Shown: positions 40,565-50,165, counted from the stretch's first letter. The stretch: 64,000 bases of DNA from Streptomyces coacervatus (GCF_029223485.1 NZ_JARHTP010000001.1:434001-498000), one strand, 5' to 3'. Made by a program: numbers and translations. Notes: generated by a model not told the origin, from the sequence alone.

Positions 40565-41592
40565 CGGGCGCCTCCGATCGTACGGGTCCTGGTCTTCGCG
40601 CGCTCCGGCTCCACGGAGTAGAAGACCGCGCCCTTGCTGAGTCTGAAGATGACGAGGGTCACGCCGACGATGATCAGGAAGAGCACCCACAGCATGGCGG
40701 AGGCGTAGCCGTAACGGCCGCCGACGAGGTACTGGTCGAGGACCTGGATCATGAAGAGGGAGTTGCTCTCAGGGATCGATCCGATGCCCTTCGGGGTGGG
40801 GTCGAGCGAGATGAGCAGCGGTGCGAGGGTCTGCAGCGAGGCGATGATCCCGGTGACGACCTGGAAGAAGATGACGGGGGAGAGCAGCGGCAGGGTGATC
40901 CGGGTGAAGGACTGCCAGGCACTGGCGCCGTCGACCCGGGCGGCCTCGCCGAGTTCCTTGGGGATGTCCTGCAGTCCCGCCAGCGAGATGATCATGACGT
41001 TGCCCACGCCCCACATGGTCAGGACGATCAGTACCCAGCGGGCATAGGGGTCCGCCAGCCAGGTGAGACCGTTGACGTCGAAGATGTCCAGCAGGCCGTT
41101 GGCCGCCCCGGAGTCACGGTCGAAGATCATCCTGAAGGTCAGGGCGGCACCGACCGGCGGCACCACGGCGGGCAGGTACAGCAGCGTGCGGAACAGGCCG
41201 CGGCCCCGGATCGGCTGGTTCACCAGCACTGCCAGGAACAGTCCCGCCACGATGGTCAGCGGCACGGTCGTCGCGGTGAACACTCCCGTGCGGGCCAGGG
41301 AGGCCAGCGTCTCCGAGTCGGAGAACACCTCCTTGTAGTTGTCCAGCCCCACGAAGCGGGAGTTCGGCGACAGCCCGTCGGAGTTGGTGAAGCTCAGCCA
41401 CAGGGCGTACCCGAGGGGAAAGGCCGTCAGCGCCGCGAACCCCAGCACCCAGGGCCCGGCGAAGACGTAGAACGACCAGGCCCGGCGGCTCGTCAGCGAG
41501 CGCCGCCGGCGCGGCGGCCGGGTGGCCGCCGCCCCGGCCGGGCCCTGCGCAGCAGGCCCGGCAGCGGACTCGGTGAGCTGTCCAGTGCTCAC
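40561..41592 (-). CDS. Sugar ABC transporter permease, MalF type (arabinose/galactose locus)
   Basis: This 343-residue protein has an Arg/Pro/Ala-rich cytoplasmic N-terminus (about 45 residues), then about six membrane helices with the EAA loop KELGEAARVDGASAWQSFTRITLPLLSP. It starts at GTG 41592, overlapping the binding-protein stop as GTGA. It is the first permease of the oligosaccharide importer. Confidence 0.9.
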   Translation of the reverse strand: MSTGQLTESAAGPAAQGPAGAAATRPPRRRRSLTSRRAWSFYVFAGPWVLGFAALTAFPLGYALWLSFTNSDGLSPNSRFVGLDNYKEVFSDSETLASLARTGVFTATTVPLTIVAGLFLAVLVNQPIRGRGLFRTLLYLPAVVPPVGAALTFRMIFDRDSGAANGLLDIFDVNGLTWLADPYARWVLIVLTMWGVGNVMIISLAGLQDIPKELGEAARVDGASAWQSFTRITLPLLSPVIFFQVVTGIIASLQTLAPLLISLDPTPKGIGSIPESNSLFMIQVLDQYLVGGRYGYASAMLWVLFLIIVGVTLVIFRLSKGAVFYSVEPERAKTRTRTIGGAR

Positions 41593-42932
41593 CCGAGCAC
41601 TTCCTTGCCCTTGGCGAGCAGGTCGTTCATCTGCTTGTTCAGCTCGTCCGCGACCTTGCCCGCGGAGGTACCGGACTTGACCGCGCCCGGCACGACCTTG
41701 CTGATCACCCCGTCCAGGGACGTCAACTGGGCGTACGGGGTGAACGGCAGGACGGAGAAGTGGGTCAGCTCCTCCTCCTGCACCTTGAAGGCCTGCTTCT
41801 GGTAGGGCTTGCCCTGCGGCATCTTCGGGCGCAGCGACTTCAGGGTGGGAATGCCCCAGCCGGCGGCGGCCCTGCCCTCGGCGGGCTCCTTGCCGAAGAA
41901 CCACTCGAAGAACTTCCAGGCCGCGTCCTTGTTCTTGGCCTCCGTCGGAATCCAAAAGCCGGTGGCGCTGAAGCAGGTGCTGACCCGGCTGTTGCCCAGC
42001 TGGGGTGCGGGGGCCAGGCGCGAGACCTCGGCGACCTTGGGGTCGCCGCCGATGGCTCCGCCGAACCAGTAGCCGTCGCCGGCCATCGCCATCCGTCCCG
42101 CCTGGTAGGTCGGCCAGTCCCAGCCGTCCGGGTTCGGGTTGACGACGCTCGGGCCGATGTCGGCCTTCGTGTAGTCCAGGTACCACTGCAGCGCCTTGAG
42201 CGCCTCGGGGGAGGAGAAGTCCACCGAGGTCAGGTCCTCGGTGAAGAGACTGCCGCCGGCCGACGCGGTCATGGCCATCAGCGGGGAGAAGGAGCCGAGT
42301 CCCGTGATGTTCATGCCGTATACCTTCACCTTGCCCAGCCGGCGCTTGACCAGGCGCTTGCCGAGGTCCAGCCACTCCTCGCTGGAGAGCGGCTCGGTGT
42401 CGCTGGGCAGTTCCAGCTTCGCGGCCTCGAACAGGTCGGTGCGGTACCAGAACATCTGGTCCTGCGAGTAGTCCTTGGCCATGCCGTAGCGGGGGCCCGC
42501 GCCCTGCTTGCTGCCGTCGTAACGCCACAGGTCGTTGACCGGGTCGAGGTCGGCGGGCTTGAGCACCGTGCTCTTGGCGAAGTACGGGTCCAGGTCGGTC
42601 ATCAGCTTGCGCGCCGCGAAGTACGGGGCTTCCGTGGCTCCGAACCCACGCACCACGTCCGGCGGGGTCTTGGCGGCCAGCATGGCGTTCAGCTTCGTGG
42701 GGTCCTTCTGGAGGAACCTGATCTTCACGCCCAGTGCCTGCTGGGCGGCCTTGATGTCGATGTCGTCCTTCTCGCACATGACCGTGAGCGTCGTGCTGTC
42801 GCCCTTCGAGCTGCCGCCGGAGCCGTCGTCGACGGAAGCGGCACAGCCGGACAACGCGGCCGCGCCGAGCGCGGCACCGGAGAGAGTGAGGAAACGACGT
42901 CTGTCGAGGGACTCTGTGGTGGGGACGGACAT
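41589..42932 (-). CDS. Sugar ABC transporter solute-binding lipoprotein (Tat-type signal)
   Basis: The 447-residue family 1 binding protein has a twin-arginine lipoprotein signal: RRRFLTLSGAALGAAALSGC, with the lipobox cysteine at residue 30. It heads the leftward arabinogalactan operon, with AAAGG before the ATG. The C-terminal half (GDGYWFGGAIGG, SATGFWIPTEAKNKDAAWKFFEWFFG) is typical of oligosaccharide-binding proteins. Export in folded form by Tat is common for Streptomyces binding proteins. The substrate is inferred from the glycosidases downstream. Confidence 0.9.
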   Translation of the reverse strand: MSVPTTESLDRRRFLTLSGAALGAAALSGCAASVDDGSGGSSKGDSTTLTVMCEKDDIDIKAAQQALGVKIRFLQKDPTKLNAMLAAKTPPDVVRGFGATEAPYFAARKLMTDLDPYFAKSTVLKPADLDPVNDLWRYDGSKQGAGPRYGMAKDYSQDQMFWYRTDLFEAAKLELPSDTEPLSSEEWLDLGKRLVKRRLGKVKVYGMNITGLGSFSPLMAMTASAGGSLFTEDLTSVDFSSPEALKALQWYLDYTKADIGPSVVNPNPDGWDWPTYQAGRMAMAGDGYWFGGAIGGDPKVAEVSRLAPAPQLGNSRVSTCFSATGFWIPTEAKNKDAAWKFFEWFFGKEPAEGRAAAGWGIPTLKSLRPKMPQGKPYQKQAFKVQEEELTHFSVLPFTPYAQLTSLDGVISKVVPGAVKSGTSAGKVADELNKQMNDLLAKGKEVLG

Positions 42933-43415
42933 AGCTGGACAGCCTTTCGTGCGGAATGTATGGGGAACGCGGAGCTGCCGCGGGGAGGAGCGGCAGGGAA
43001 AGGGGCACGGGGTAAGGCGTGGGGACGACTCGATCGGGAGGCACCGTGCTCTCGCGGCCCTGGTTCGGATGTCCCGGACCGGGCGCACACGGCTGTCCGG
43101 CACGTGTGTCGCCACTTCCTGGTCCGCACGCGACGGCGACGGTGGTCGCCTGCGCGGTGACATTCCCGGGCGCGCCGTAGCGCACCCGCCCATGGCCGGT
43201 ATCCGGCGTTGACAATGCTGCGTCTGCATGGACCGGTTTCTGGGGCTCTGCCCAGACGTATCGGCTATTTCCGTCTGGGGAAACCGGTTGACTCGAACTT
43301 CGGCGAACGTTAAGTTGCAGCGCCAGAAGATGTCAAGAGCTTGTTAACAGACCGGAACTCGCCCCCGCCGCAGATGCCGAGCGGCCCGTGGCGCCCACCC
43401 GGAAGGAGGACCCAC
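42933..43415. other. Divergent control region of the arabinose/galactose locus
   Basis: No gene is seen in these 483 nt. The right part holds a nested inverted repeat at 43232-43288 containing two AAACCGGT words, then AT-richer sequence (GAACGTTAAG, GTCAAGAGCTTGTTAACAG) that probably includes promoters for both the leftward transport operon and the rightward LacI gene. The remainder (about 42950-43220) shows nothing I can interpret. Confidence 0.5.
43232..43288. promoter_or_regulatory. Nested inverted repeat with two LacI-type AAACCGGT operators
   Basis: The outer arms are ACCGGTTTC (43232-43240) and GAAACCGGT (43280-43288). The inner arms are CCCAGACG (43251-43258) and CGTCTGGG (43272-43279), leaving a 13-nt loop. 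AACCGGTT at 43282-43289 is itself an 8-nt palindrome with the central CG expected of LacI-family operators. Two operators about 50 bp apart would permit looping by the adjacent LacI regulator; a cruciform or RNA hairpin is the alternative. Confidence 0.5.
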
Positions 43416-44465
43416 GTGGCGGAACAGCCTGTCAGGGCGAGGCTCGTGGACGTGGCGGAGCGGGCCGGAGTCTCCAAGGCCACCGTGTCCAAGGTGCTCA
43501 ACGGCAGACAGGACCTGAACGTGCGGCCGGAGACACGCCGACGCGTCCACGAGGCCGCCGAGGCGCTTGGCTACCGGCCCCATTCCGGGGCCCGGGCACT
43601 GGCCGGCGCCAGCACGCACGCACTGGCCCTGCTGGTCCCCGCCCTGGACAACCCCACGTACGTCACCATCGCCCGCGGCGCCTACCGGCGCTCCCGTGAA
43701 CTGGGCTATCTCTCCCTGCTGGCCGAGGACTTCGACGGACAGGAAGCTGACGAGTCCTTCAACGACCTTGTGCAGGAGGGCAGGGTCGACGGGCTGCTCA
43801 TCGCCTCCGCCCGCCCCGGTCACCCGCTGCTCAAGGCACTCCGCGCCAGCCCGGTCCCGCACGTCTTCGTCAACCGGTCGGTCGAGGGGGCCGGGCGAAA
43901 CGTCACCATGGACGTGGCCCGTTCCAGCGTCACCGCCCTCGATCACCTGCACGGCCTCGGTCACCGCGCGGTCGGCCACATCGCGGGCCCGCCGGGCATC
44001 ACCCCCAGCGACACCCGCAAGGAAGCGTTCCTGCGGCACGCCGCGGAGCTGGGAATGTCCGCCGCGCCGGTGGCGTCCGGCGACTTCACCGAGAACGGCG
44101 GCGGGTCGGCGGCACGGGAACTGCTCCGCCCGGTGGACGGCGACGGCCGCCCACCGGTCACCGCGCTCTACACCAGCTCCCTCGCGCAGGCGATGGGTGC
44201 GATGGCCGCGATCCGGAGTTTCGGGTTGCGCGTCCCCGAGGACGTCTCGGTGATCGGCAATGACGACCTGCCCGTCGCCGCGCACCTCCACCCCCCGCTG
44301 ACCACCGTGGCCATGCCCCTGTACGAGCTGGGGACGGCGGCAGTGGACGCCCTGGTGGCAGCCATCGAGGGCGCGCCGGTCAGCGACGTCGTCGTACCGA
44401 CCGAGCCGCGGCTGGTGCTGCGCAGTTCCACGGCCAGACCGGCAGAAGCAGGAGGCACGCCATGA
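43416..44465 (+). CDS. LacI family transcriptional regulator of the arabinose/galactose locus
   Basis: This 349-residue regulator has the LacI helix-turn-helix ([21 protein letters not shown], about residues 10-30) and an effector domain ([23 protein letters not shown], later [21 protein letters not shown]). The GTG at 43416 is preferred over an in-frame upstream codon at 43341 because GGAGGA lies just before it. Its stop overlaps the SDR start (ATGA), so it is co-transcribed with the catabolic genes to its right and faces the transport operon to its left. Confidence 0.9.
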   Translation: MAEQPVRARLVDVAERAGVSKATVSKVLNGRQDLNVRPETRRRVHEAAEALGYRPHSGARALAGASTHALALLVPALDNPTYVTIARGAYRRSRELGYLSLLAEDFDGQEADESFNDLVQEGRVDGLLIASARPGHPLLKALRASPVPHVFVNRSVEGAGRNVTMDVARSSVTALDHLHGLGHRAVGHIAGPPGITPSDTRKEAFLRHAAELGMSAAPVASGDFTENGGGSAARELLRPVDGDGRPPVTALYTSSLAQAMGAMAAIRSFGLRVPEDVSVIGNDDLPVAAHLHPPLTTVAMPLYELGTAAVDALVAAIEGAPVSDVVVPTEPRLVLRSSTARPAEAGGTP

Positions 44466-45226
44466 CTGTTGCCGCAGCGGCGCGTTTCACCGGCCGTACG
44501 GCCCTGCTGACCGCGGCCGCTTCCGGCATCGGAGCGGCGACTGCCCACCGACTGGCGGCGGAGGGAGCGTCGGTCCTCGTGACCGACGTGGACGCCGAGG
44601 GCGCCCAGCGCGTCGCCGAGGAGGTCCGCGCCGCAGGAGGACAGGCGCAGGGCCGGCGCCTCGACGTCACCTCACCGAGTCAGTGGACCGCGGCCGTCAC
44701 CGAGGTCGAGTCCTGGACCGGGCGCCTCGACGTGCTCCACCTCAACGCCGGCCAGAACGTGCACGGAGCGGCTCACGAACTGGACGACGCCACCTGGCAC
44801 CAGCAGTTGCGGCTCTGTCTCGACGCCGTCCTCTACGGTGTCCGCGCCACCGTGCCCCTGCTCAGGACGGCCAGGGGCGCGGTGGTGATCACCTCGTCCG
44901 TGCACGCGGTCATCGGCTTCAAGGGCTTCCCCGCGTACGCGGCTGCCAAGGGCGGGATCGACGCCCTCGTACGCCAGCTCGCCGTCGAGTACGGCGGGCA
45001 GATCAGGTTCAACGCCGTCCTGCCCGGAGCCGTGGCCACCGCCTTGTGGGCCGAGGTGCCCGACGAGTACAAGGCCCTCGCCGCCTCACGCACCCCCGTG
45101 GGCCGGCTCGGTACCCCCGAGGACATCGCCGCCGCCGTCGCCTTCCTCGCCTCGGAGGACGCCTCCTTCATCACCGGCCAGAACGTGCTCGTGGACGGTG
45201 GCCGCAGCATCAGCTCCCAGGAGTAG
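44462..45226 (+). CDS. SDR family oxidoreductase, probable aldose 1-dehydrogenase
   Basis: The 254-residue short-chain dehydrogenase has the cofactor loop TAAASGIG (the first glycine of the usual TGxxxGIG is alanine), LNAG, and the catalytic Ser-Tyr-Lys set in [20 protein letters not shown]. The C-terminal [20 protein letters not shown] is canonical. It begins inside the LacI stop. In this locus it could oxidise galactose or arabinose to the lactone, the first step before the lactonase and dehydratase; this is inferred from context. Confidence 0.85.
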   Translation: MTVAAAARFTGRTALLTAAASGIGAATAHRLAAEGASVLVTDVDAEGAQRVAEEVRAAGGQAQGRRLDVTSPSQWTAAVTEVESWTGRLDVLHLNAGQNVHGAAHELDDATWHQQLRLCLDAVLYGVRATVPLLRTARGAVVITSSVHAVIGFKGFPAYAAAKGGIDALVRQLAVEYGGQIRFNAVLPGAVATALWAEVPDEYKALAASRTPVGRLGTPEDIAAAVAFLASEDASFITGQNVLVDGGRSISSQE

Positions 45227-45435
45227 GCCGCCCTCGCCGGTTCCGGAGGGACCTCTTTCGCTCCAGGAACGACCCGCCCTCCGCGTCCCGACGGGCCCCG
45301 CCTGCGGCTGTCCCGCACATTGGCCCCTTCCTCACAGCTCGTCTCTCTCCCCGGATCGGGCAACTCCTTGCGCCCGCCACACCGCACCGGCTCACCCGCT
45401 CGGCCGTATACAGCACAGGACCGGAGGTCCACCCC

Positions 45436-46581
45436 ATGAAGATCACTGGATTCGAGCTCTTCCTCGTCGAACCGCGCTGGCTCTTCCTGCGCGTCGACAC
45501 CGACGAGGGCATTTCCGGCTGGGGCGAACCCATCGTCGAGGGCAAGGCCCAGACCGTCGCCCGTTGCGTCGAGGAGATGTTCGACTACCTGGTCGGCCAG
45601 GACCCCGCCCGCATCGAAGAGCACTGGCAGGTGCTCGCCAAGAGCGGCTTCTACCGCGGCGGTGTCGTCCTGAACAGCGCCCTGGCCGGCATCGACCAGG
45701 CACTGTGGGACATCGCGGGCAAGACCCACGGCGTCCCGGTCCACCAGCTCCTCGGCGGCCACGTCCGTGACCGGGTGCGCGTCTACGGCTGGGTCGGCGG
45801 CGAGACTCTGGAGGAACTGGCCGAATCGGCGGCCTCGCAGGTCGCCAAGGGTATGACGGCGGTCAAGTTCAACCCCTGCGGCCAGCTGGAGCCCCTCGCC
45901 GCACCCGCCGCGATCAACGCCATCGTGGACGGGGTGACCACGGTCCGCGAGGCCATCGGCCCGGAGCGCGACCTGGCACTCGACTTCCACGGCCGTTTCA
46001 GTGGGGCGATGTCCCGCCGGGTACTGCCGTTCCTGGAGCCGCTGTTGCCGCTGTTCGTGGAGGAGCCCGTGTTGCCGGAGTTCTCCCAGGACCTCGGCGC
46101 CGTGGTGCGCTCCACCTCCATCCCCATCGCCACCGGCGAACGGCTCTACTCCCGCTGGGACTTCCGCTCCGTGCTCGCCGACGGCATCGCGGTGGCCCAG
46201 CCCGACATCAGCCACGCCGGCGGCATCTCCGAGACCCGCCGGATCGCCGCGATGGCGGAGGCATACGACGTCCTGGTGGCCCCCCACTGCCCGCTCGGCC
46301 CGATCGCCCTCGCGGCCAGCCTGCAACTCGACTTCGCGATCCCCAACTTCCTCATCCAGGAACAGGCACTGGGCATCGGCTACGGCGACAGCGGCGGCTT
46401 GCTGGACTACCTCGCCGACACCACGCCCTTCACCTTCCGCGACGGTTACATCGACCGTCCCACCGCCCCGGGCCTCGGTATCACCATCGACGAGGACGCG
46501 GTGCGGGCCGCCGCCGAACGCGGCCACCGCTGGCGCAACCCGGTCTGGCGCAACACGGACGGCTCACTGGCCTCCTGGTAG
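45436..46581 (+). CDS. dgoD: D-galactonate dehydratase
   Basis: The 381-residue enolase-superfamily enzyme has metal ligands Asp183 (DFHGRF), Glu209 (VEEP) and Glu235 (GERLY), the same positions as in the Escherichia coli galactonate dehydratase, plus DISHAGGI and APHCPLGPIALAAS in the C-terminal barrel. GGAGGT precedes the ATG. It dehydrates D-galactonate to 2-keto-3-deoxygalactonate for the kinase and aldolase at 38029-39656. It lies 209 nt after the SDR; that gap shows no gene. Confidence 0.9.
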   Translation: MKITGFELFLVEPRWLFLRVDTDEGISGWGEPIVEGKAQTVARCVEEMFDYLVGQDPARIEEHWQVLAKSGFYRGGVVLNSALAGIDQALWDIAGKTHGVPVHQLLGGHVRDRVRVYGWVGGETLEELAESAASQVAKGMTAVKFNPCGQLEPLAAPAAINAIVDGVTTVREAIGPERDLALDFHGRFSGAMSRRVLPFLEPLLPLFVEEPVLPEFSQDLGAVVRSTSIPIATGERLYSRWDFRSVLADGIAVAQPDISHAGGISETRRIAAMAEAYDVLVAPHCPLGPIALAASLQLDFAIPNFLIQEQALGIGYGDSGGLLDYLADTTPFTFRDGYIDRPTAPGLGITIDEDAVRAAAERGHRWRNPVWRNTDGSLASW

Positions 46582-46603
46582 CCCGGGGCAGGCCCGCCCG
46601 GGC
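46581..46603 (+). terminator. Possible stem-loop after dgoD
   Basis: GCCCGGG at 46581-46587 pairs with CCCGGGC at 46597-46603 across a 9-nt loop, starting at the last base of the stop codon. No run of T follows, so this would be an L-shaped, GC-rich terminator of the kind common in Streptomyces, or simply a chance hairpin in GC-rich DNA. Confidence 0.3.
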
Positions 46604-46768
46604 CTCGTTCGCCGGGTTCGGGAGGGCATCGAGCCGGGCGAGTGCACTGGTGATCACCTTGGTCCAGGGTGAAGTCGCAGGTCACGCGATCCAGCCTTCT
46701 GTTCTCAACACGCAACTATCAATCCTTACCCGGCCATGCGCAAAGAGGCGCTGAAAGCTAAGGAAGTC

Positions 46769-48223
46769 ATGACTGAGTACCGCCTCGTGGACCAGAACCC
46801 GACCGCACCCCTGCCGGCATCGAGCACCAGCACGACGGCGAGTCCCCAAGTGGTGGGGGAGTTCGCCCAACCTCCCGCGGACCAGCCCCGGCGCCGCTAC
46901 GCGGTCGCCGGGACCGGGCATCGTGCCGGCATGTACGTCGCCGCCCTGACAGGTGAGCATGCCGATGTCGGGGAGATCGTCGCGTGGCTCGACCCCAACC
47001 CGGCCCGCATCGACTTCTACGACAACGAAGCCGGGCGCGCCGGTGGTGGCGATGCTCCCGCCCGCCTACCCCGCTATACCCCCGACACGCTCGAGCGGAT
47101 GATCGCAGAGCAGCGCGTCGAGACCGTCATCGTCACCAGCGTCGACCGGACGCACGCAGACGTGGTCGACCGCAGTCTGCGCGCGGGCGCGGACGTCGTC
47201 GTCGAGAAACCGCTCACCACTGACGCCGAAGGGTGCCGACGCATCGTCCAGGCAGTCGCCGATACCGGCAACGACCTCATCATGACCTTCAACTACCGCT
47301 ACGCGCCGCGCAATTCGACGCTGCGTCAGGTAATCGCCAGTGGCGTCATCGGCGAGATCACCAGCGTCCACTTCGAGTGGGTCCTGGACACGATGCACGG
47401 GGCCGACTACTTCCGCCGGTGGCACCGCGAGAAGCGCAACTCCGGAGGACTGCTCGTCCACAAGGCGAGCCACCATTTCGACCTTGTCAACTGGTGGCTC
47501 GACGACGTACCCGAACTCGTCTACGCCTCCGGAGGGCTGCGCTTCTACGGTGACGCGAACGCCGCGGCCCGCGGAATGGGACCCCGCCCCGATCGCGGCA
47601 CCGGCGCCGGAGCGGATCCCTTCGCGCTCGACCTCCGAGATGATCCGCGGCTCGAAGCGCTGTACCTGCAAGCCGAGCACCACGACGGATACCGCCGCGA
47701 CCAGGACCCGTTCGCGCCCGGCATCACCATCGAGGACAATATGTCCGTCCTGGTCGACTACCGCCGCGGGGCCACACTCACGTACTCCCTGAACGCCCAC
47801 AGCCCGTGGGAGGGCTATCGGGTCTCGGTCAACGGCACACAGGGGCGTGCAGAACTGTCCGTCGTCGAGCGGGGACACATCCAGCTCGATGATGACGGCG
47901 GCGTTGACCTGGATCCCTCCGCAATACCGGGTGCTTCAGCTGTTGATCAGGTTCGGCCCGTCGAAGACCGCCTCGTCGTGCAGAAGCACTGGAACCGGGC
48001 AGAGGATGTTGTCATCCCCGACGGGATCGGCGGGCACGGCGGTGGCGACGCCATCCTTCTCCAGGACATTTTCCGTCGCGACCTGCGCCTGCACACCGAT
48101 CCGCTCGGCCGCGCCGCCGGCTACCTCGACGGAGTGCGGGCAGTGGCCGTCGGCATCGCCGCCAACGAATCCCTGCGCACCGCACAGCCTGTGTCGATCA
48201 CGGACCTTCAGCTCGGTCTATGA
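46769..48223 (+). CDS. Gfo/Idh/MocA family oxidoreductase
   Basis: This 484-residue protein has an unusually long N-terminal extension (about 35 residues rich in Ser/Thr/Pro) before the Rossmann segment RYAVAGTGHRAGMYVAAL. The family motif with the catalytic lysine reads VVVEKPLTTD, and GGLLVHKASHHFDLVNWW marks the second domain. The ATG at 46769 is chosen for its AAGGAAG ribosome site; an in-frame ATG at 46736 lacks one. It would oxidise or reduce a sugar or sugar acid with NAD(P), possibly as a second aldose dehydrogenase of the locus. The substrate is unknown. Confidence 0.85.
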   Translation: MTEYRLVDQNPTAPLPASSTSTTASPQVVGEFAQPPADQPRRRYAVAGTGHRAGMYVAALTGEHADVGEIVAWLDPNPARIDFYDNEAGRAGGGDAPARLPRYTPDTLERMIAEQRVETVIVTSVDRTHADVVDRSLRAGADVVVEKPLTTDAEGCRRIVQAVADTGNDLIMTFNYRYAPRNSTLRQVIASGVIGEITSVHFEWVLDTMHGADYFRRWHREKRNSGGLLVHKASHHFDLVNWWLDDVPELVYASGGLRFYGDANAAARGMGPRPDRGTGAGADPFALDLRDDPRLEALYLQAEHHDGYRRDQDPFAPGITIEDNMSVLVDYRRGATLTYSLNAHSPWEGYRVSVNGTQGRAELSVVERGHIQLDDDGGVDLDPSAIPGASAVDQVRPVEDRLVVQKHWNRAEDVVIPDGIGGHGGGDAILLQDIFRRDLRLHTDPLGRAAGYLDGVRAVAVGIAANESLRTAQPVSITDLQLGL

Positions 48224-48264
48224 CACTCCCAGCCGACAACGAGAAGTGGGCATCGTGAGGTTGC

Positions 48265-48659
48265 GGGCCACGTCCTCGGCGTGAGCATGCGGACGATCAA
48301 CGTCAACAACCAGGCCTGCAAGGGCGTCACCGGGGCGACCGTGTTCGGTCCCTTCTTCGTCGGGGACGGGCTGCACGACGTGCGGTACGACGCCGGAAAG
48401 CGTGCTCGCCGAGCGCGTCTGTTCTCCGCCGCCGACGGTGGTTACCGCTTCTGGGGTCTCACCCCGACGCCGTATCCGATCCCGGACGACGGTCCTGTCG
48501 GCAAGATGCTCGACGCGGTCGGCCGTTCGCCGCTGCGCGCTGCCCACCTGCACCTCATGGTGTCCCACGAGGGGGCTCGCACGCTGGTGACCCACATTTT
48601 CCCGAGGGTGACCCGATCGGCCGCAAGCGGCCGTGTCGTCGACGGCACATGGAGCCGGC
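48265..48659 (+). pseudogene. Decayed second copy of hydroxyquinol 1,2-dioxygenase
   Basis: The sequence follows the intact gene at 29389-30327 closely from its codon about 100 ([25 protein letters not shown]) to GTWSR, but is broken. It lacks the N-terminal domain. A 138-nt in-frame stretch between two GAGGACG words of the intact gene is missing. The first iron ligand tyrosine has become histidine (DGLHDVRYD). A base is lost after HIF, shifting the frame, and about 75 nt between two GGCCGC words are also missing. It cannot encode an active enzyme. Confidence 0.88.
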
Positions 48660-48662
48660 CCA

Positions 48663-49420
48663 GGCTGTCGCGATGTCGGCGTGCGGACAGGCCCGCACGA
48701 GCCTGCCGAAGGGGAACCGGCCCTGTCTCCAGGACTCGATCAGCTTCGGGACGAACGTCGCCGGGATCGCTAGGTCGTGTCCGTAAAGTCCCGTCGTCCG
48801 CCCGGAGGGCGGGCCGGGCCGAGGACGACGATGGAGTCGCCGGGGCGCAGCCGCAGGGCCTCGATGACCGATCCGGCGCAGGTGATCACCCCGCAGGCCA
48901 ATGGCCCGGGTTGTTCCAGCGGCACGTCGTCCGGGACCTTCACCGCGCTCCGAACCGGAGCGACCGCAGAGGTGGCGAGCGATGCCTGCCCGAGGAACAT
49001 ACCGCCGGTCCGCTCTCCCTGTCGGCTCAGCGGCGACGAACCGTCGACGCGTCGGCCGCCGAACGCGACGAGCGTGGCCTCGGGGGATTAAGCGGGGCGC
49101 CCGGTGCGGCAGCCGGGGCAGACCACCGTACGAGCCGTCAGACAGGGCGACATGGTCGCCGGCCCGAACCCGGCCACGCCGGTGCCCACCCGCTCCACGA
49201 CGTCGGCGGCCGTGTGCCGGAGCACGATCGGCATCCGCATGGGGAGGCCGCGCCCGGCGTGCGCGTTGATGTCGGTGTGGCGGATCCCGGTCGCCATGAC
49301 GCGCGCCGGGGTCTCATCGGCGCACGGCTCGTCGAGCTCGACCGCCTCGGTCCGCGGGACCAGCTCCCCTGGACGCGAGACGGCCCCCTGACGATCACGG
49401 CGCAGAGCGTGTCTCCGGGG
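48663..49420 (-). pseudogene. Zinc-dependent aryl-alcohol dehydrogenase pseudogene
   Basis: Read leftward, pieces of a medium-chain zinc alcohol dehydrogenase appear in order but in different frames: [39 protein letters not shown], then [46 protein letters not shown], and finally [18 protein letters not shown]. Catalytic zinc residues are changed (expected CHTD is RHTD, expected GHEAAG is RHTAAD). About 130 residues of the nucleotide-binding domain are missing around 48770-48800. The gene is dead and abuts the dioxygenase fragment tail to tail. Confidence 0.82.
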
Positions 49421-49439
49421 GCCGCGCCTGCGCGAGACG

Positions 49440-50165
49440 CTACAGGTTGCCGGGTGCGGAGGACTCCAGCGCCGCTCCCAACCCCCTCAGCACCTGCGGG
49501 TCCGCCACCGGATCGCCGTGTCCGGGGCACAGAAGCAGGACGTCGTGGGCGGCCATCGCCGCGGCGGAGCGGCGGGCCGAGGCTGCGTCGTCGTTGAAGT
49601 GGCCCAGTGTGGGCCCTCCCGACAGGGTGACGATGAGGTCGCCGGTGAACAGGACGCGGGACTCCCTGACCAGGAGGCCGATGCTGCCCTCCGTGTGCCC
49701 CGCTCCGCTGATCACCGCCGCCCCGCCCCCGATCGCGACGACGTCTCCCGCCTCCACCTCGGAGTCGACGCGACACGGAGGGGCCGGTGGGATGCCGGCG
49801 GACAGCCGCTCGAACACCGCGCGCTCCTCGTCGGTGAGCGTCCGACGCGGGGGCCGACGCTCGCCGCGGATGATCGGAGCGTCCGCTCGATGCGCGACCA
49901 CTTCGACATCGCCCCAGCTCGCCACGTCCGCGGCCGCACCCGTGTGGTCCTCATGGTGATGCGTGAGCACGAGCCGCCGGAGGGCCGTGGTACGGAATCC
50001 CAGCTCAGAGAAGGCGGCGGCGAGCGCGGGCTCGTCCCCGGGAAACCCTGCGTCGATCATCGTGACCTCTGACCCGTCGCGCCAGAGGTAGATCTGCGGG
50101 AAGCCGGTCCGGATCATGAAGAGATCGGGAGCAAGCTCGCGGATCTCCGTCGCTCGATCGCCCAT
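49440..50165 (-). CDS. Metallo-beta-lactamase-fold hydrolase
   Basis: The 241-residue protein has the metal motif His69-x-His71-x-Asp73-His74 (THHHEDH), the later [13 protein letters not shown] histidine, the bridging aspartate in FTGDL and a C-terminal [17 protein letters not shown] precedes the ATG. Glyoxalase II-like or lactonase-like hydrolysis is typical of this subgroup. It is on the same strand as, and downstream of, the SnoaL trio and ABC importer, 214 nt after the last SnoaL gene, and may hydrolyse a thioester, lactone or ester made from the imported compound. Confidence 0.88.
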   Translation of the reverse strand: MGDRATEIRELAPDLFMIRTGFPQIYLWRDGSEVTMIDAGFPGDEPALAAAFSELGFRTTALRRLVLTHHHEDHTGAAADVASWGDVEVVAHRADAPIIRGERRPPRRTLTDEERAVFERLSAGIPPAPPCRVDSEVEAGDVVAIGGGAAVISGAGHTEGSIGLLVRESRVLFTGDLIVTLSGGPTLGHFNDDAASARRSAAAMAAHDVLLLCPGHGDPVADPQVLRGLGAALESSAPGNL

